From assembly GCF_033547095.1 (NCBI RefSeq), contig NZ_CP137852.1, positions 2,287,501 to 2,351,500 of the forward strand: DNA of 64,000 nt, written 5' to 3'. The notes under the pieces were generated by a model, which worked only from the letters and a program-made list of their open reading frames with translations, did no database searches and was not told the origin of the DNA. Both the position numbers and the translations under genes were made by a program. Source of the stretch: Sediminicoccus rosea (GTDB lineage: Bacteria; Pseudomonadota; Alphaproteobacteria; Acetobacterales; Acetobacteraceae). Shown here piece after piece: positions 26,537 to 34,341 of this stretch (its first letter is position 1; each line of letters starts with the position of its first letter).

Positions 26537-27721
26537 TCAGCGCTCCTTCAGCGCGACAGCGCGGTTGTACATGTTCATCAGGAGCGAGGTGACGAGGCTG
26601 ATGGCGAGGTAGATCGCCATGAAGAGGCTGATCACCTCCACCGCCTGGCCGGTCTGGTTGATCGAGGTGTTGGCGACCGAGACGAGGTCCGGATAGCCGA
26701 TGACGACGGCGAGGGAGGAGTTCTTCGTCAGGTTCAGGAATTGCGAGGTCATCGGCGGGATGATGACGCGCAGCGCCTGGGGCAGGATGACGAGGCGCAT
26801 GATGCGCCCCGGTGGCAGGCCCAGCGCGCGCGCCGCCTCCCATTGCCCCTTGTGCACCGACTGGATGCCCGAGCGCACGATCTCGGCGATGAAGGCCGAG
26901 GTGTAGATGACGAGGCCGATCAGCAGCGCGAAGAATTCCGGGCTGAGCGAGAGCCCGCCCTCGAAATTGAAGCCGGTCAGTTCCGGCCATTCCACCGTGG
27001 GCGCGCCGAAGACGAAGCCCGCCAGCAGCGGCAGGCCGATCAGCAGCGAGAAGCCCGGGACCAGGGTGGATTTGCGCTCGCCCGTCTCGATCTGGCGGGC
27101 GCGCTCGCGGCGCGCGAGGCCGTACCAGAGGATGCCGGCGGTCACGAGGGCGAGGAGGCAGGAATAGAGCGCGGGCTCGGCCAGCAGGGCCGGCATCTTC
27201 ACGCCGCGCTGCGAGAGGAAGAGGCCGGGCAGCGGGTTCAGCGCCTGCCGCACCGAGGGGAGCTGCAGGATGATGGAGTGCCAGAACACCAGCTGCAGGA
27301 CGAGCGGCGTGTTGCGGATGATCTCGATATAGCCGCCGGTCAGGCTGCGCAGCAGCGGATTGGCGGAGAGGCGCGCCAGGCCCAGCAGCACGCCCAGGAT
27401 GGTGGCGAGCACGATGCCGACGATGGCGACGCGCATGGTGTTGAGGAAGCCCTGCGTCAGCGCGCGGGCATAGGTGTCCGACGGCGTGTAGTTGAGGAGG
27501 CCCTCGCCGATGGGAAAGCCCGCGGAGCGGTTGAGGAAGCCATAGCCGAACTGCAGGCCGCGCGCGGCCATGTTGGTCAGCATGTTGTTGTAGACGGACC
27601 AGCCGATGAAGATCACGGCGGCGGCCAGCGCCGCCTGCCACATCAGGCCGCGCATCGTGGTGCCCGCGGGCAGGGGGATCAGCGGCTTCGCCGCCGGCAT
27701 GATCGGGGAGGTGGTGCTCAT
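26537..27721 (-). CDS. aapQ: General L-amino acid ABC transporter permease AapQ
   Basis: A 394-residue permease with the long N-terminal extension typical of AapQ (RGLQFGYGFLNRSAGFPIGE) and the EAA loop WEAARALGLPPGRIMRLVIL. It forms the heterodimeric channel with AapM for broad-specificity L-amino acid uptake. It follows aapJ after 69 bp that contain a strong hairpin. Confidence 0.93.
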   Translation of the reverse strand: MSTTSPIMPAAKPLIPLPAGTTMRGLMWQAALAAAVIFIGWSVYNNMLTNMAARGLQFGYGFLNRSAGFPIGEGLLNYTPSDTYARALTQGFLNTMRVAIVGIVLATILGVLLGLARLSANPLLRSLTGGYIEIIRNTPLVLQLVFWHSIILQLPSVRQALNPLPGLFLSQRGVKMPALLAEPALYSCLLALVTAGILWYGLARRERARQIETGERKSTLVPGFSLLIGLPLLAGFVFGAPTVEWPELTGFNFEGGLSLSPEFFALLIGLVIYTSAFIAEIVRSGIQSVHKGQWEAARALGLPPGRIMRLVILPQALRVIIPPMTSQFLNLTKNSSLAVVIGYPDLVSVANTSINQTGQAVEVISLFMAIYLAISLVTSLLMNMYNRAVALKER

Positions 27722-27757
27722 GCGGCGCCCTTTTCACTCAACCGGAAAGAAGAAAGA

Positions 27758-27781
27758 GGGCCGGGGATCGCTCCCCGGCCC
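27758..27781 (-). terminator. Intercistronic attenuator-like hairpin between aapJ and aapQ
   Basis: The arms GGGCCGGGGA (27758-27767) and TCCCCGGCCC (27772-27781) are exact reverse complements with a 4-nt loop. On the transcribed minus strand the stem is followed by a pyrimidine-rich TCTTTCTTCTTTCC. Such a hairpin after the binding-protein gene would let most transcripts stop or be protected there, giving more AapJ than permease. Confidence 0.7.
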
Positions 27782-27790
27782 GTTTCGGCC

Positions 27791-28822
27791 TCAGCGGGCC
27801 GGCGGGGCGTAGAGCAGGCCGCCCTGCGTCCAGATGTTGTTCTGGCCGCGATCCAGGCCGAGCGGGGTCTGCGGGCCCAGGTGGCGGTTGTAGATCTCGC
27901 CATAATTGCCGAACTGGCGGATGATCTGGCGGGCATAGTCGGCGCGCGCCGCGCTGATGCTCTCGCCCATGTTGCCCTCGACGCCCAGGAAGCGGCGCAC
28001 CAGCGGGTTGGTGCTGCTGCCCGCGATCTGCTCGACATTCGCCTGGTTGATGCCGAGTTCCTCGGCCTCGATCAGGGCGAAGACGGTCCAGGCCACGATG
28101 TTCGTCAGCTCCTCATCGCCCTGGCGGATCACGGGGCCGAGCGGCTCCTTGCTGATGCGCTCGGGCAGGATCACGTGGTCGGCCGGGCGGGTGAGCAGCG
28201 TGCGCTGGGCGGCGAGTGCCGCGAAGTCGTTGGTGAACACGTCGCAGCGGCCGCTGTCATAGGCGCGGCGCAGCTCGTCGAGGTCGGAGATGACGACCGG
28301 CGTGAAGCGCAGGTTGTGCTGGCGGAAGAAGTCGTTGAGGTTCAGCTCGGTCGTCGTGCCGGGCTGCACGCAGACGGTCGCGCCGTTCAGCTGGCGGGCG
28401 GAGTTCACGTTCAGGCGGCGGGGCACCATCACGGACTGGCCATCATAGAAGACGATGGCCGGGAAGTTGAAGCGGTTCACGTTCGAATCGCGCGTCAGCG
28501 TCCAGGTCGAGTTGTTGGAGAGGATGTCCACCTCCCCCGAGGCCAGCGCCGGGAAGCGGCTCTGCGAGGTGACGGGGACGAACTCCACCTTCGAGGCGTC
28601 GTTGAAGATCGTGATCGCGACGGCGCGGCAGATCTCGACGTTGAAGCCCTGCCAGCGGCCCTGGCTGTCGGGCACGCCGAAGCCGGGGTTGGACGGGCCC
28701 TGGACGCCGCAGCGCAGGGTGCCGCGCTGGCGGATGTTGTCGAGGTCACGGCCGGCCAGCGCTTCCACCGGCCCGAAGACCATGAAAGCCGCCGCGGCAG
28801 CGGCAAAGGCGGTCAACTTCAT
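27791..28822 (-). CDS. aapJ: General L-amino acid-binding periplasmic protein AapJ
   Basis: A 343-residue family 3 binding protein with a signal peptide (MKLTAFAAAAAAFMVFGPVEALA). The mature part shows RGTLRCGVQGPSNPGFG, CRAVAITIF, DILSNNSTWTLTRD and a C-terminal NIWTQGGLLYAPPAR, all typical of AapJ. The start at 28822 follows an AAAAGGGA ribosome site. It is the first gene of the aapJQM operon. Confidence 0.94.
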   Translation of the reverse strand: MKLTAFAAAAAAFMVFGPVEALAGRDLDNIRQRGTLRCGVQGPSNPGFGVPDSQGRWQGFNVEICRAVAITIFNDASKVEFVPVTSQSRFPALASGEVDILSNNSTWTLTRDSNVNRFNFPAIVFYDGQSVMVPRRLNVNSARQLNGATVCVQPGTTTELNLNDFFRQHNLRFTPVVISDLDELRRAYDSGRCDVFTNDFAALAAQRTLLTRPADHVILPERISKEPLGPVIRQGDEELTNIVAWTVFALIEAEELGINQANVEQIAGSSTNPLVRRFLGVEGNMGESISAARADYARQIIRQFGNYGEIYNRHLGPQTPLGLDRGQNNIWTQGGLLYAPPAR

Positions 28823-29012
28823 CGGAAAATCCCTTTTCGTTGGCTCCGGCGAGGTATGCCTTGCCGGCTGGTCTGCCATGTGCCCGGAACCTAGCGTTGT
28901 TGCAAGAGGGTTAAACCGCCGCAATCAGCTGCGAGGGCAGGGATCGCCCAGGGCTTGGGCATGGGGGGCGAATGGGCCGGAAATCCGCCCCGCCCGCGGG
29001 CAACGCCGCCCC

Positions 29013-29771
29013 TCAGCGCCGGACCAGCTGGCTCGGCAGCAGGGCCACCGGGCGGCCGGTGATGGGGATGGGATTGGCGCGATAGGCATCGAGGCCACGT
29101 CCGCCGCCGCCTGCGGTCGGCAGGATCTGCGCCCGGTCTTCCCGATTCGAGAGCGAAAGGCTGCTGGGCGGTGCCATGGCCAGCTGGCGGGGCAGGTTGA
29201 GGCCGACCAGCGCGCGGTCCTCCGCCACGCGCGCCTGGGCCGCGGGCCAGGCGGCCTGGACCCGCGCGCGATAGGCCTGGGCGAGGTCGGGCGTGTGGGA
29301 GTGGTAATGCCCCGCGGCCGTCATCCAGTCGCCCCGCGCGGCATGGAGCTGCGTCAGGAATTGCGCGGCGTAGCGGGCATTGCTCATGGGGTCGAAGGCC
29401 TCCTCCAGGCTGGCGAAGGCGCGGGGGTGATGGTGCAGGTTCACCTGCATGCAGCCCACGTCGATCACCCGGACGCCGCGCCCCTGCAATTCCCGCACGG
29501 CGGCAATCGCTGCCGCCCTGTCTGGGAAGAAATGGCCGCGCCCCTCCGCATTGATGGTCCAGGGCCAGGGGCCGGAGGTGCCGGTCTCGGGGTTGCGGCG
29601 GCCGGATTCGACCCGCCCGATGGCTTGCAGCAGGCCCGCCGGGATTTGCGCATCCTGCTCCGCGCGGGCGATGGCCGCGCGGCATTGCAGCGTCGGATCA
29701 AGGGTTTGCGCCGCTGCGGCCGTCCCAAGCAGCAAGAGGAAGGGCAGGAGCAGGGCGGGCATGATGCGCAT
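29013..29771 (-). CDS. Secreted lytic transglycosylase (SLT-type domain)
   Basis: A 252-residue exported protein (signal MRIMPALLLPFLLLLGTAAAAQ). It has an SLT-like catalytic region: ESGRRN with the presumed glutamate, GPWPWTINAEG, IDVGCMQVNLHHHP and DPMSNARYAAQFL. It should cleave peptidoglycan glycan strands. The ATG at 29771 is chosen because it begins the signal peptide. The C-terminal 80 residues are low in recognisable motifs. It is divergent from the small RNA gene. Confidence 0.85.
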   Translation of the reverse strand: MRIMPALLLPFLLLLGTAAAAQTLDPTLQCRAAIARAEQDAQIPAGLLQAIGRVESGRRNPETGTSGPWPWTINAEGRGHFFPDRAAAIAAVRELQGRGVRVIDVGCMQVNLHHHPRAFASLEEAFDPMSNARYAAQFLTQLHAARGDWMTAAGHYHSHTPDLAQAYRARVQAAWPAAQARVAEDRALVGLNLPRQLAMAPPSSLSLSNREDRAQILPTAGGGGRGLDAYRANPIPITGRPVALLPSQLVRR

Positions 29772-29839
29772 GGCGCGCTCTGCGCAAATCGCATGCCAGC
29801 CCCGATGCAAAATCGCGATGCTGCAATGCAAAAAATCGC

Positions 29840-29868
29840 TTGCACACGAGCGACCTCCCGCCTATGTT
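29840..29868 (+). promoter_or_regulatory. Sigma-70-type promoter of the small RNA
   Basis: TTGCAC (29840-29845) and TATGTT (29863-29868) are separated by exactly 17 bp, a good -35/-10 pair. The predicted start is about 29875, just upstream of the structured RNA that ends at an intrinsic terminator at 29960. Confidence 0.65.
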
Positions 29869-29874
29869 TCTGGA

Positions 29875-29960
29875 GGCGGCAGGAACTTCGGTTCTTGCCT
29901 GCTTTCTTGGACGTTTCCTCCCTAAACTTGGCGGCGCAGCAATGCGTCGCCATTTTTTTT
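29875..29960 (+). ncRNA. Structured trans-acting small RNA, alpha-r8/MmgR (suhB)-like
   Basis: The segment of about 86 nt has three parts. A hairpin has arms GGCAGGAAC (29878-29886) and GTTCTTGCC (29891-29899) around a TTCG tetraloop. An unpaired stretch contains TTTCCTCCCT (29914-29923). The terminator hairpin and T8 run close the RNA. The CCTCC core is an anti-Shine-Dalgarno sequence. The order hairpin, UUUCCUCCCU, terminator matches what I recall of the alphaproteobacterial MmgR/alpha-r8 RNAs (older name suhB), Hfq-linked regulators of storage and metabolism. The family call is from memory; structure and signals are seen directly. Confidence 0.7.
29930..29960 (+). terminator. Intrinsic terminator of the small RNA
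   Basis: GGCGGCGCA (29930-29938), a GCAA tetraloop and TGCGTCGCC (29943-29951) form a 9-bp stem with one G-U pair, followed by A and eight Ts (29953-29960). It is oriented + while no protein gene precedes it on that strand, which is what exposed the small RNA. Confidence 0.85.
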
Positions 29961-29982
29961 GGACAGATCCTTTCGGCCGTCT

Positions 29983-30390
29983 TTATGGCGCATCCACCAG
30001 CTTCGTCACGAATTGCGCCGGCGCGGTGATCTCCACCAATTCCAGGTCATCGGAATGGGCGAGTTCCCGGTGGCGGATGCGCGGGGGCTGCAGCACGCTC
30101 GTGCCCGCCGTCAGCGTCACCTCGCCGATATCCTCGTATTCGAAGCGCACCCAGCCCTTCACGATCCAGACCATCTGGAAATCCAGCTCATGCAGGTGCC
30201 ATTGCGGCTCGGCATGCACGCCGGGAATCGCGCGGATCACATGGGCGCCGAACCCGCCCGCCGTCGCCTCCGCGATGCCGAGGTCGCCATACTCGAAGAA
30301 GGCGCGCAGCCCGCGCGTGAAATCCCGCCCCTCGGCATGGCGGACGATGGTGCGGCCCTTCGGCTGTTCCGTCACGACATCCTCCTTCAT
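29983..30390 (-). CDS. Cupin-domain protein
   Basis: A 135-residue single-cupin protein. Motif 1 is recognisable around HAEPQWHLHELDFQMVWIVKGW and motif 2 around SVLQPPRIRHRELAHSDDLE. The ATG at 30390 lies in an ATGA overlap with the GST stop, so it is the second gene of that pair. Metal ligands are probably the histidines of HLHE and the RHRE histidine. The function is unknown; it could be a small isomerase, dioxygenase or sensor. Confidence 0.75.
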   Translation of the reverse strand: MKEDVVTEQPKGRTIVRHAEGRDFTRGLRAFFEYGDLGIAEATAGGFGAHVIRAIPGVHAEPQWHLHELDFQMVWIVKGWVRFEYEDIGEVTLTAGTSVLQPPRIRHRELAHSDDLELVEITAPAQFVTKLVDAP

Positions 30391-31013
30391 GACATGGGCA
30401 CCCCCACATGGCGGGCATAGCCCGGTCGGGCCATCAGCCGCCCATGCCAGGCCTGGAGCCGCGGCTGCGGCGCGCGGGTGACGGGCAGCGCCAGCCAGCG
30501 ATGCAGATAGGGGCCGAGCGCAATGTCGGCGAGGCTGAGATGCTCGCCCCCCAGATAGGGCGCGATGCCGAGGCTGTTCTCCACCATGTCCCACAACGCC
30601 TGCGCCTCGTCCCGCGCCGCATGGGTGGCGGGCCAGTTCCGCTCCGCCTCGGGCGTGCGGACATAGGTGAAGAAGATGGTGGTCATCGGCGCGTTGAGGT
30701 GGCCGAGCTGCCAGTCCATCCAGCGCTCGATGCGCGCGCGGGCGCGGGGCTCCACGGGATAGAGCGCATGCCCCGGGGTACGGGTGGTGACCAGGTAGCG
30801 GCAGATCGTGTTGCTTTCCCAGAGCGAATAGCCGTCCGGCTCCTCGATCGTCGGCACCCGGCCATTGGGGTTCATCGCGAGGTAAGCCGGCTCCTTCGTG
30901 CGGCCGAAGCTGCCGCCGGCATCCAGCCGCTCATGGGGAATCCCGAGCTCCTCGCAGAGCCAGAGCAGTTTCATCACATTGGAGGAGCTGGCGCGGCCCC
31001 AGATCTTCAGCAT
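30387..31013 (-). CDS. Glutathione S-transferase family protein
   Basis: A 208-residue GST. The N-terminal thioredoxin-like domain has SSSNVMKLLWLCEELGI and the cis-proline segment GRVPTIEEPDG followed by ESNTICRYL. The C-terminal helical domain ends with LSLADIALGPYLHRW. The serine near the N-terminus is the likely catalytic residue. It precedes the cupin gene and is divergent from the catalase-like gene across 147 bp. Confidence 0.88.
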   Translation of the reverse strand: MLKIWGRASSSNVMKLLWLCEELGIPHERLDAGGSFGRTKEPAYLAMNPNGRVPTIEEPDGYSLWESNTICRYLVTTRTPGHALYPVEPRARARIERWMDWQLGHLNAPMTTIFFTYVRTPEAERNWPATHAARDEAQALWDMVENSLGIAPYLGGEHLSLADIALGPYLHRWLALPVTRAPQPRLQAWHGRLMARPGYARHVGVPMS

Positions 31014-31160
31014 GGCGTTTCTCCCTCAGCCGGATGCGAGCCTAGGCCTTGCGCGGCGGGGGCGGGAAGGGCGTGAAATCCTGTGGCGGCGGCAGACCCG
31101 GCTGCGTAACCTTCCCAGGATGTCCGGCGAAACCAGGGACACAGGAGGAAGGACCCACCC

Positions 31161-32153
31161 ATGCACCGCCGCCCGCTCACCCTCGGCCTCGCCGCCGCCA
31201 CCCTCGCCGCCCTGCTGGCGGTGCCGCCCGTCGCAGCCCAGCCGACGCCGGAGGAGATCATCAACGGCTTCGAGGGGGTGCTGGGGCCGGTCCGCAGCTA
31301 CCGTCCCTCCCATCCCAAGGGCCTCTGCGCCGCGGGGCATTTCACCGCGACGCCCGAGGGCTCGCGACTCTCCGTCGCACCCGTGTTCAGCGGGCAGCGG
31401 GTCAACACCATCATCCGCTTCGGCGTGGCGGGCGCGAATCCGCAGGCCGACGACCGGGCGCGCAGCACCCGCGGCCTCGGCATCCGCTTCGAGACGGCAG
31501 CGGGCGACGTGCTGGACATGGCGAACATCTCCGCCCCCATCTTCGGCGCCCCCAACCCGACCGTCTTCCTCGAGAACCTGCGCGTGCGCGCGCCGGATCC
31601 CGCAACTGGCCGGCCCAATGCCGAGCGCATCGCGGCCTTCGTCGCCGCCAACCCGGCGGTGACGCGGCAGGGCGCCTGGCTCGGCGCCACGCTGCCGCCG
31701 GCGAGCTGGGCCACCACCCCCTATTGGGGCGTCAATGCCTTCCGCTTCCAGGGCCAGGACGGGCAGGTGCGCCACGCCCGCTGGGTGTTCGAGCCGCGCG
31801 CCGGCGTGCAGCGCCTGACCGCCGAGCAGATGCAGTCCCTCCCGCGCGACTTCCTGGCCGACGAGATTCGCGCCCGCATCGCGCAGGGCCCGGTCGAGTT
31901 CGACATGGTGCTGCAATTCCCGGGGCCGGGCGATGACGTGACCAACCCCACCGTGGCCTGGCCCGATGACCGGCCGCGCGCCGTGGTGGGGCGCCTCACG
32001 GTCACCTCCGTCGCCGCCGGCCCGGGCGGGCCCTGCGATCCGATCAGCTTCATGACGCTGGACCAGGAGCCGGGGATCAGCTTCAGCGACGACCCGACCC
32101 TGCATGCGCGCGCCGCACCCTACGCGGTCTCGCTCTCGCGCCGGACCAATTGA
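31161..32153 (+). CDS. Exported catalase-family peroxidase (SrpA-like)
   Basis: A 330-residue protein with a signal peptide (cleaved near VAAQ, residue 27). It has the mini-catalase pattern: catalytic His in KGLCAAGHFTATPEG, heme-pocket RSTRGLGIRF, NPTVFLENL and the distal PYAVSLSRR that supplies the heme-ligand tyrosine. Such short catalases act mainly as organic peroxidases in the periplasm. AGGAGGA precedes the ATG. It is separated by 85 bp from dsbB. Confidence 0.87.
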   Translation: MHRRPLTLGLAAATLAALLAVPPVAAQPTPEEIINGFEGVLGPVRSYRPSHPKGLCAAGHFTATPEGSRLSVAPVFSGQRVNTIIRFGVAGANPQADDRARSTRGLGIRFETAAGDVLDMANISAPIFGAPNPTVFLENLRVRAPDPATGRPNAERIAAFVAANPAVTRQGAWLGATLPPASWATTPYWGVNAFRFQGQDGQVRHARWVFEPRAGVQRLTAEQMQSLPRDFLADEIRARIAQGPVEFDMVLQFPGPGDDVTNPTVAWPDDRPRAVVGRLTVTSVAAGPGGPCDPISFMTLDQEPGISFSDDPTLHARAAPYAVSLSRRTN

Positions 32154-32238
32154 GGGCAGGGGACCAAGGCTTGGGACCGAGGCTTTTTGTTACCGCGCCC
32201 GGCCTTGCCGCGGCGCGGGCCCTGGCTTCAGATGGGGC

Positions 32239-32709
32239 ATGGCCTCCGCCCTGCTGATCGCCCTCCTCGCCTTCGGGGCGCCCCTCTTCGCGCGCGGCTC
32301 CGAGGGCTGGTTCGGCCTTGCCCCCTGCGAGCTCTGCCTCTGGCAGCGCTGGCCCTATTGGGTGGCGGGCGGCCTCGCCCTGCTGGGCGTGTTCCTCTGG
32401 CGGCGGCCGGCGCTGCGCCTGGCCGGCCTCGCCGCCGCCATCTCGGCCGCGATCGGCGCCTTCCATCTGGGCGTGGAGTTCGGCTGGTGGCCCTCGCCGC
32501 TGCCCGGCTGCCAGGCGCCCACCTCGGGCGGCGCCATGAGCGTGGAGGACATGCTCCGCAGCCTCGCCCCCACGCCCAACAAGCCTTGCGACCAGCCGGC
32601 CTACCTGATTCCGGGCTTCCCCCTTTCCATGGCGGGGATGAACCTGATCTATGGGGTGAGCCTCGCCGTCCTGGCCTGGCGCCTTGCCCAGAAGGAGCCC
32701 CGCGCATGA
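32239..32709 (+). CDS. dsbB: Disulfide bond formation protein B
   Basis: A 156-residue membrane protein with four hydrophobic segments. The first periplasmic loop has the redox pair CELC, and the second loop has the GCQAP and PCDQP cysteines, the two pairs needed to pass electrons from DsbA to ubiquinone. The ATG at 32239 gives the family N-terminus. Its stop overlaps the coq7 start by 4 bp, coupling a quinone-reducing protein to a quinone-biosynthesis gene. Confidence 0.88.
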   Translation: MASALLIALLAFGAPLFARGSEGWFGLAPCELCLWQRWPYWVAGGLALLGVFLWRRPALRLAGLAAAISAAIGAFHLGVEFGWWPSPLPGCQAPTSGGAMSVEDMLRSLAPTPNKPCDQPAYLIPGFPLSMAGMNLIYGVSLAVLAWRLAQKEPRA

Positions 32710-33239
32710 GCCATCCCTCGCCCAAGACGGACCGCCGCTACCTGGAGGAGGTGATCCGCGTGGACCACGCCGGGGAATATGGCGCGAAGCGCATCTACCA
32801 GGGCCAGCTCGCCGTGCTGCGCGGCACGAAGCACGAGGACACCATCCGCCACATGCAGGAGCAGGAGCAGGAGCATCTCGACACCTTCTCCCGCCTGATC
32901 GCCGAGCGGCGGGTGCGCCCGACCGCGCTGCTGCCCATCTGGCATGTGGCCGGCTTCGCGCTGGGCGCCGCCACCGCCGCCATGGGCGCGCGGGCCGCCA
33001 TGGCCTGCACCGTCGCCGTCGAGGAGGCGATCGACGAACACTACCAGGCGCAGGAACGCACCCTGGGCGAGGACGAGGCGCCGCTGAAGGCCGACATCGC
33101 CCGCTTCCGCGCCGAGGAGCTGGAGCACAGGGACATCGGACTCGCCAATGAGGCGGAGCTGACGCCGGGCTACCGGCTGCTCTCCGCCGCCATCAAGATG
33201 GGCTGCAAGGTCGCCATCCGCATTTCGGAAAAGGTCTGA
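32706..33239 (+). CDS. coq7: Demethoxyubiquinone hydroxylase Coq7
   Basis: A 177-residue di-iron protein. Two ferritin-like halves are visible: RVDHAGEYGAKRIY with EQEQEHL, and VEEAIDEHY with FRAEELEHRDIG, which supply the Glu and His iron ligands. It hydroxylates the C6 position in ubiquinone biosynthesis. It starts in an ATGA overlap with dsbB. The start is fixed by that overlap, although the frame is open further upstream. Confidence 0.93.
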   Translation: MSHPSPKTDRRYLEEVIRVDHAGEYGAKRIYQGQLAVLRGTKHEDTIRHMQEQEQEHLDTFSRLIAERRVRPTALLPIWHVAGFALGAATAAMGARAAMACTVAVEEAIDEHYQAQERTLGEDEAPLKADIARFRAEELEHRDIGLANEAELTPGYRLLSAAIKMGCKVAIRISEKV

Positions 33240-33269
33240 AAAACCTCGGTTTCGTGCCGGTGTCACGCT

Positions 33270-33285
33270 TTGGCACGATCCTTGC
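33270..33285 (+). promoter_or_regulatory. Consensus sigma-54 (-24/-12) promoter of the kdsD-lpt-rpoN operon
   Basis: TTGGCACGATCCTTGC matches the sigma-54 consensus TGGCACG-N4-TTGC exactly, with GG at 33272-33273 and GC at 33284-33285 and the obligatory 10-bp spacing. It lies 47 bp before the kdsD GTG start, so transcription would begin near 33297. Since rpoN is the fifth gene of this operon, the promoter implies positive feedback on sigma-54. Confidence 0.75.
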
Positions 33286-33332
33286 CTTATCCTTGCCTTG
33301 ACCCCCGCTGGCCGCCACCCCATAGAGGCAGC

Positions 33333-34328
33333 GTGGATCAAGGCACCCCCCCTCTGAACAGCCCGGACATCGAGAGCCTGGAGACGGCGCGGCGCGTCCT
33401 CCGCCTGGAGGCGGCGGCGCTGGAGGCGACGGCGGCCGGGCTGGATGCCCGCTTCGACCAGGCCGTGCAGTTGCTGGCCGTCACCACCGGGCGCGTCGTC
33501 GTCTCGGGCATGGGCAAGTCGGGCCATGTCGGCCGCAAGATCGCGGCCACCTTCGCCTCCACCGGAACGCCCGCGCAATTCGTCCATCCGGGCGAGGCGA
33601 GCCATGGCGACCTCGGCATGATCATCCAAGGCGATTCCGTGCTCGCCCTGTCCAATTCCGGCGAGACCTCGGAGCTGGGCGACCTTGTGGCCCATACCCG
33701 CCGCTTCGGCATCCCGCTGATCTCGATCGTGGGCCGGCCCTCCAGCACGCTCGGCCGCGATTCCGACGTGGCGCTGGTGCTGCCGGCCGCGCAGGAGGCC
33801 TGCCCGCTCGGCCTTGCTCCCACCACCTCCACCACCATGCAGCTGGCGCTGGGCGATGCGCTCGCTGTCGCGCTGCTGGAGCGGCGCGGCTTCGGCCCGG
33901 AGGACTTCCGCGTCTTCCACCCGGGCGGCAAGCTTGGTGCCCGCCTCTCCCGCGTGGCCGACCTGATGCACGGCCCGGAGGAGCTTCCGCTCGCGACCCC
34001 CGAGACGCCGATGGCCGAGGCGCTGGTGGCGATGACGGCCCGGCGCTTCGGCTGCCTCGGCATCACGGATGCGGAAGGGCGCCTCGCCGGCATCATCACC
34101 GATGGCGACCTGCGCCGCGCGCTGCAGCCGGGCGGTGCCCTGCTCACCCGCCGCGCCGGCGAGGTGATGACGCGCCAGCCGCGCAGCGTCCCCGCCGACG
34201 CCCTGGCGGCCGAGGCGCTGCGGATCATGAACGAGGGCAGCATCACCACCCTCTTCGTGGTGGATGCGGAGCGCCGGCCCGCCGGCATCCTGCACATCCA
34301 TGACCTGCTGCGCGCGGGCGTGGCGTGA
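33333..34328 (+). CDS. kdsD: D-arabinose-5-phosphate isomerase (KpsF/GutQ/KdsD)
   Basis: A 331-residue protein with an N-terminal SIS sugar-isomerase domain (VVVSGMGKSGHVGRKIAATF; HPGEASHGDLGMI; LALSNSGETSEL) and two C-terminal CBS domains. It converts ribulose-5-phosphate to arabinose-5-phosphate, the first step to Kdo for LPS. GTG at 33333 is taken as the start because AGAGG precedes it and the protein then has family length. It leads the operon that carries the LPS-transport genes. Confidence 0.9.
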   Translation: MDQGTPPLNSPDIESLETARRVLRLEAAALEATAAGLDARFDQAVQLLAVTTGRVVVSGMGKSGHVGRKIAATFASTGTPAQFVHPGEASHGDLGMIIQGDSVLALSNSGETSELGDLVAHTRRFGIPLISIVGRPSSTLGRDSDVALVLPAAQEACPLGLAPTTSTTMQLALGDALAVALLERRGFGPEDFRVFHPGGKLGARLSRVADLMHGPEELPLATPETPMAEALVAMTARRFGCLGITDAEGRLAGIITDGDLRRALQPGGALLTRRAGEVMTRQPRSVPADALAAEALRIMNEGSITTLFVVDAERRPAGILHIHDLLRAGVA

Positions 34329-34341
34329 TGGGCCGGGCCCG

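Noticed and set aside
28823-28925. Sigma-54 or strong sigma-70 promoter upstream of aapJ
   Set aside because: TTGCAA is present, but no acceptable -10 follows at 16-18 bp, and there is no GG-N10-GC element.
32154-32238. Possible intrinsic terminator near GGCTTTTTGTTA after the catalase-like gene
   Set aside because: The bases before the T-run do not form a stem of more than four pairs by eye.
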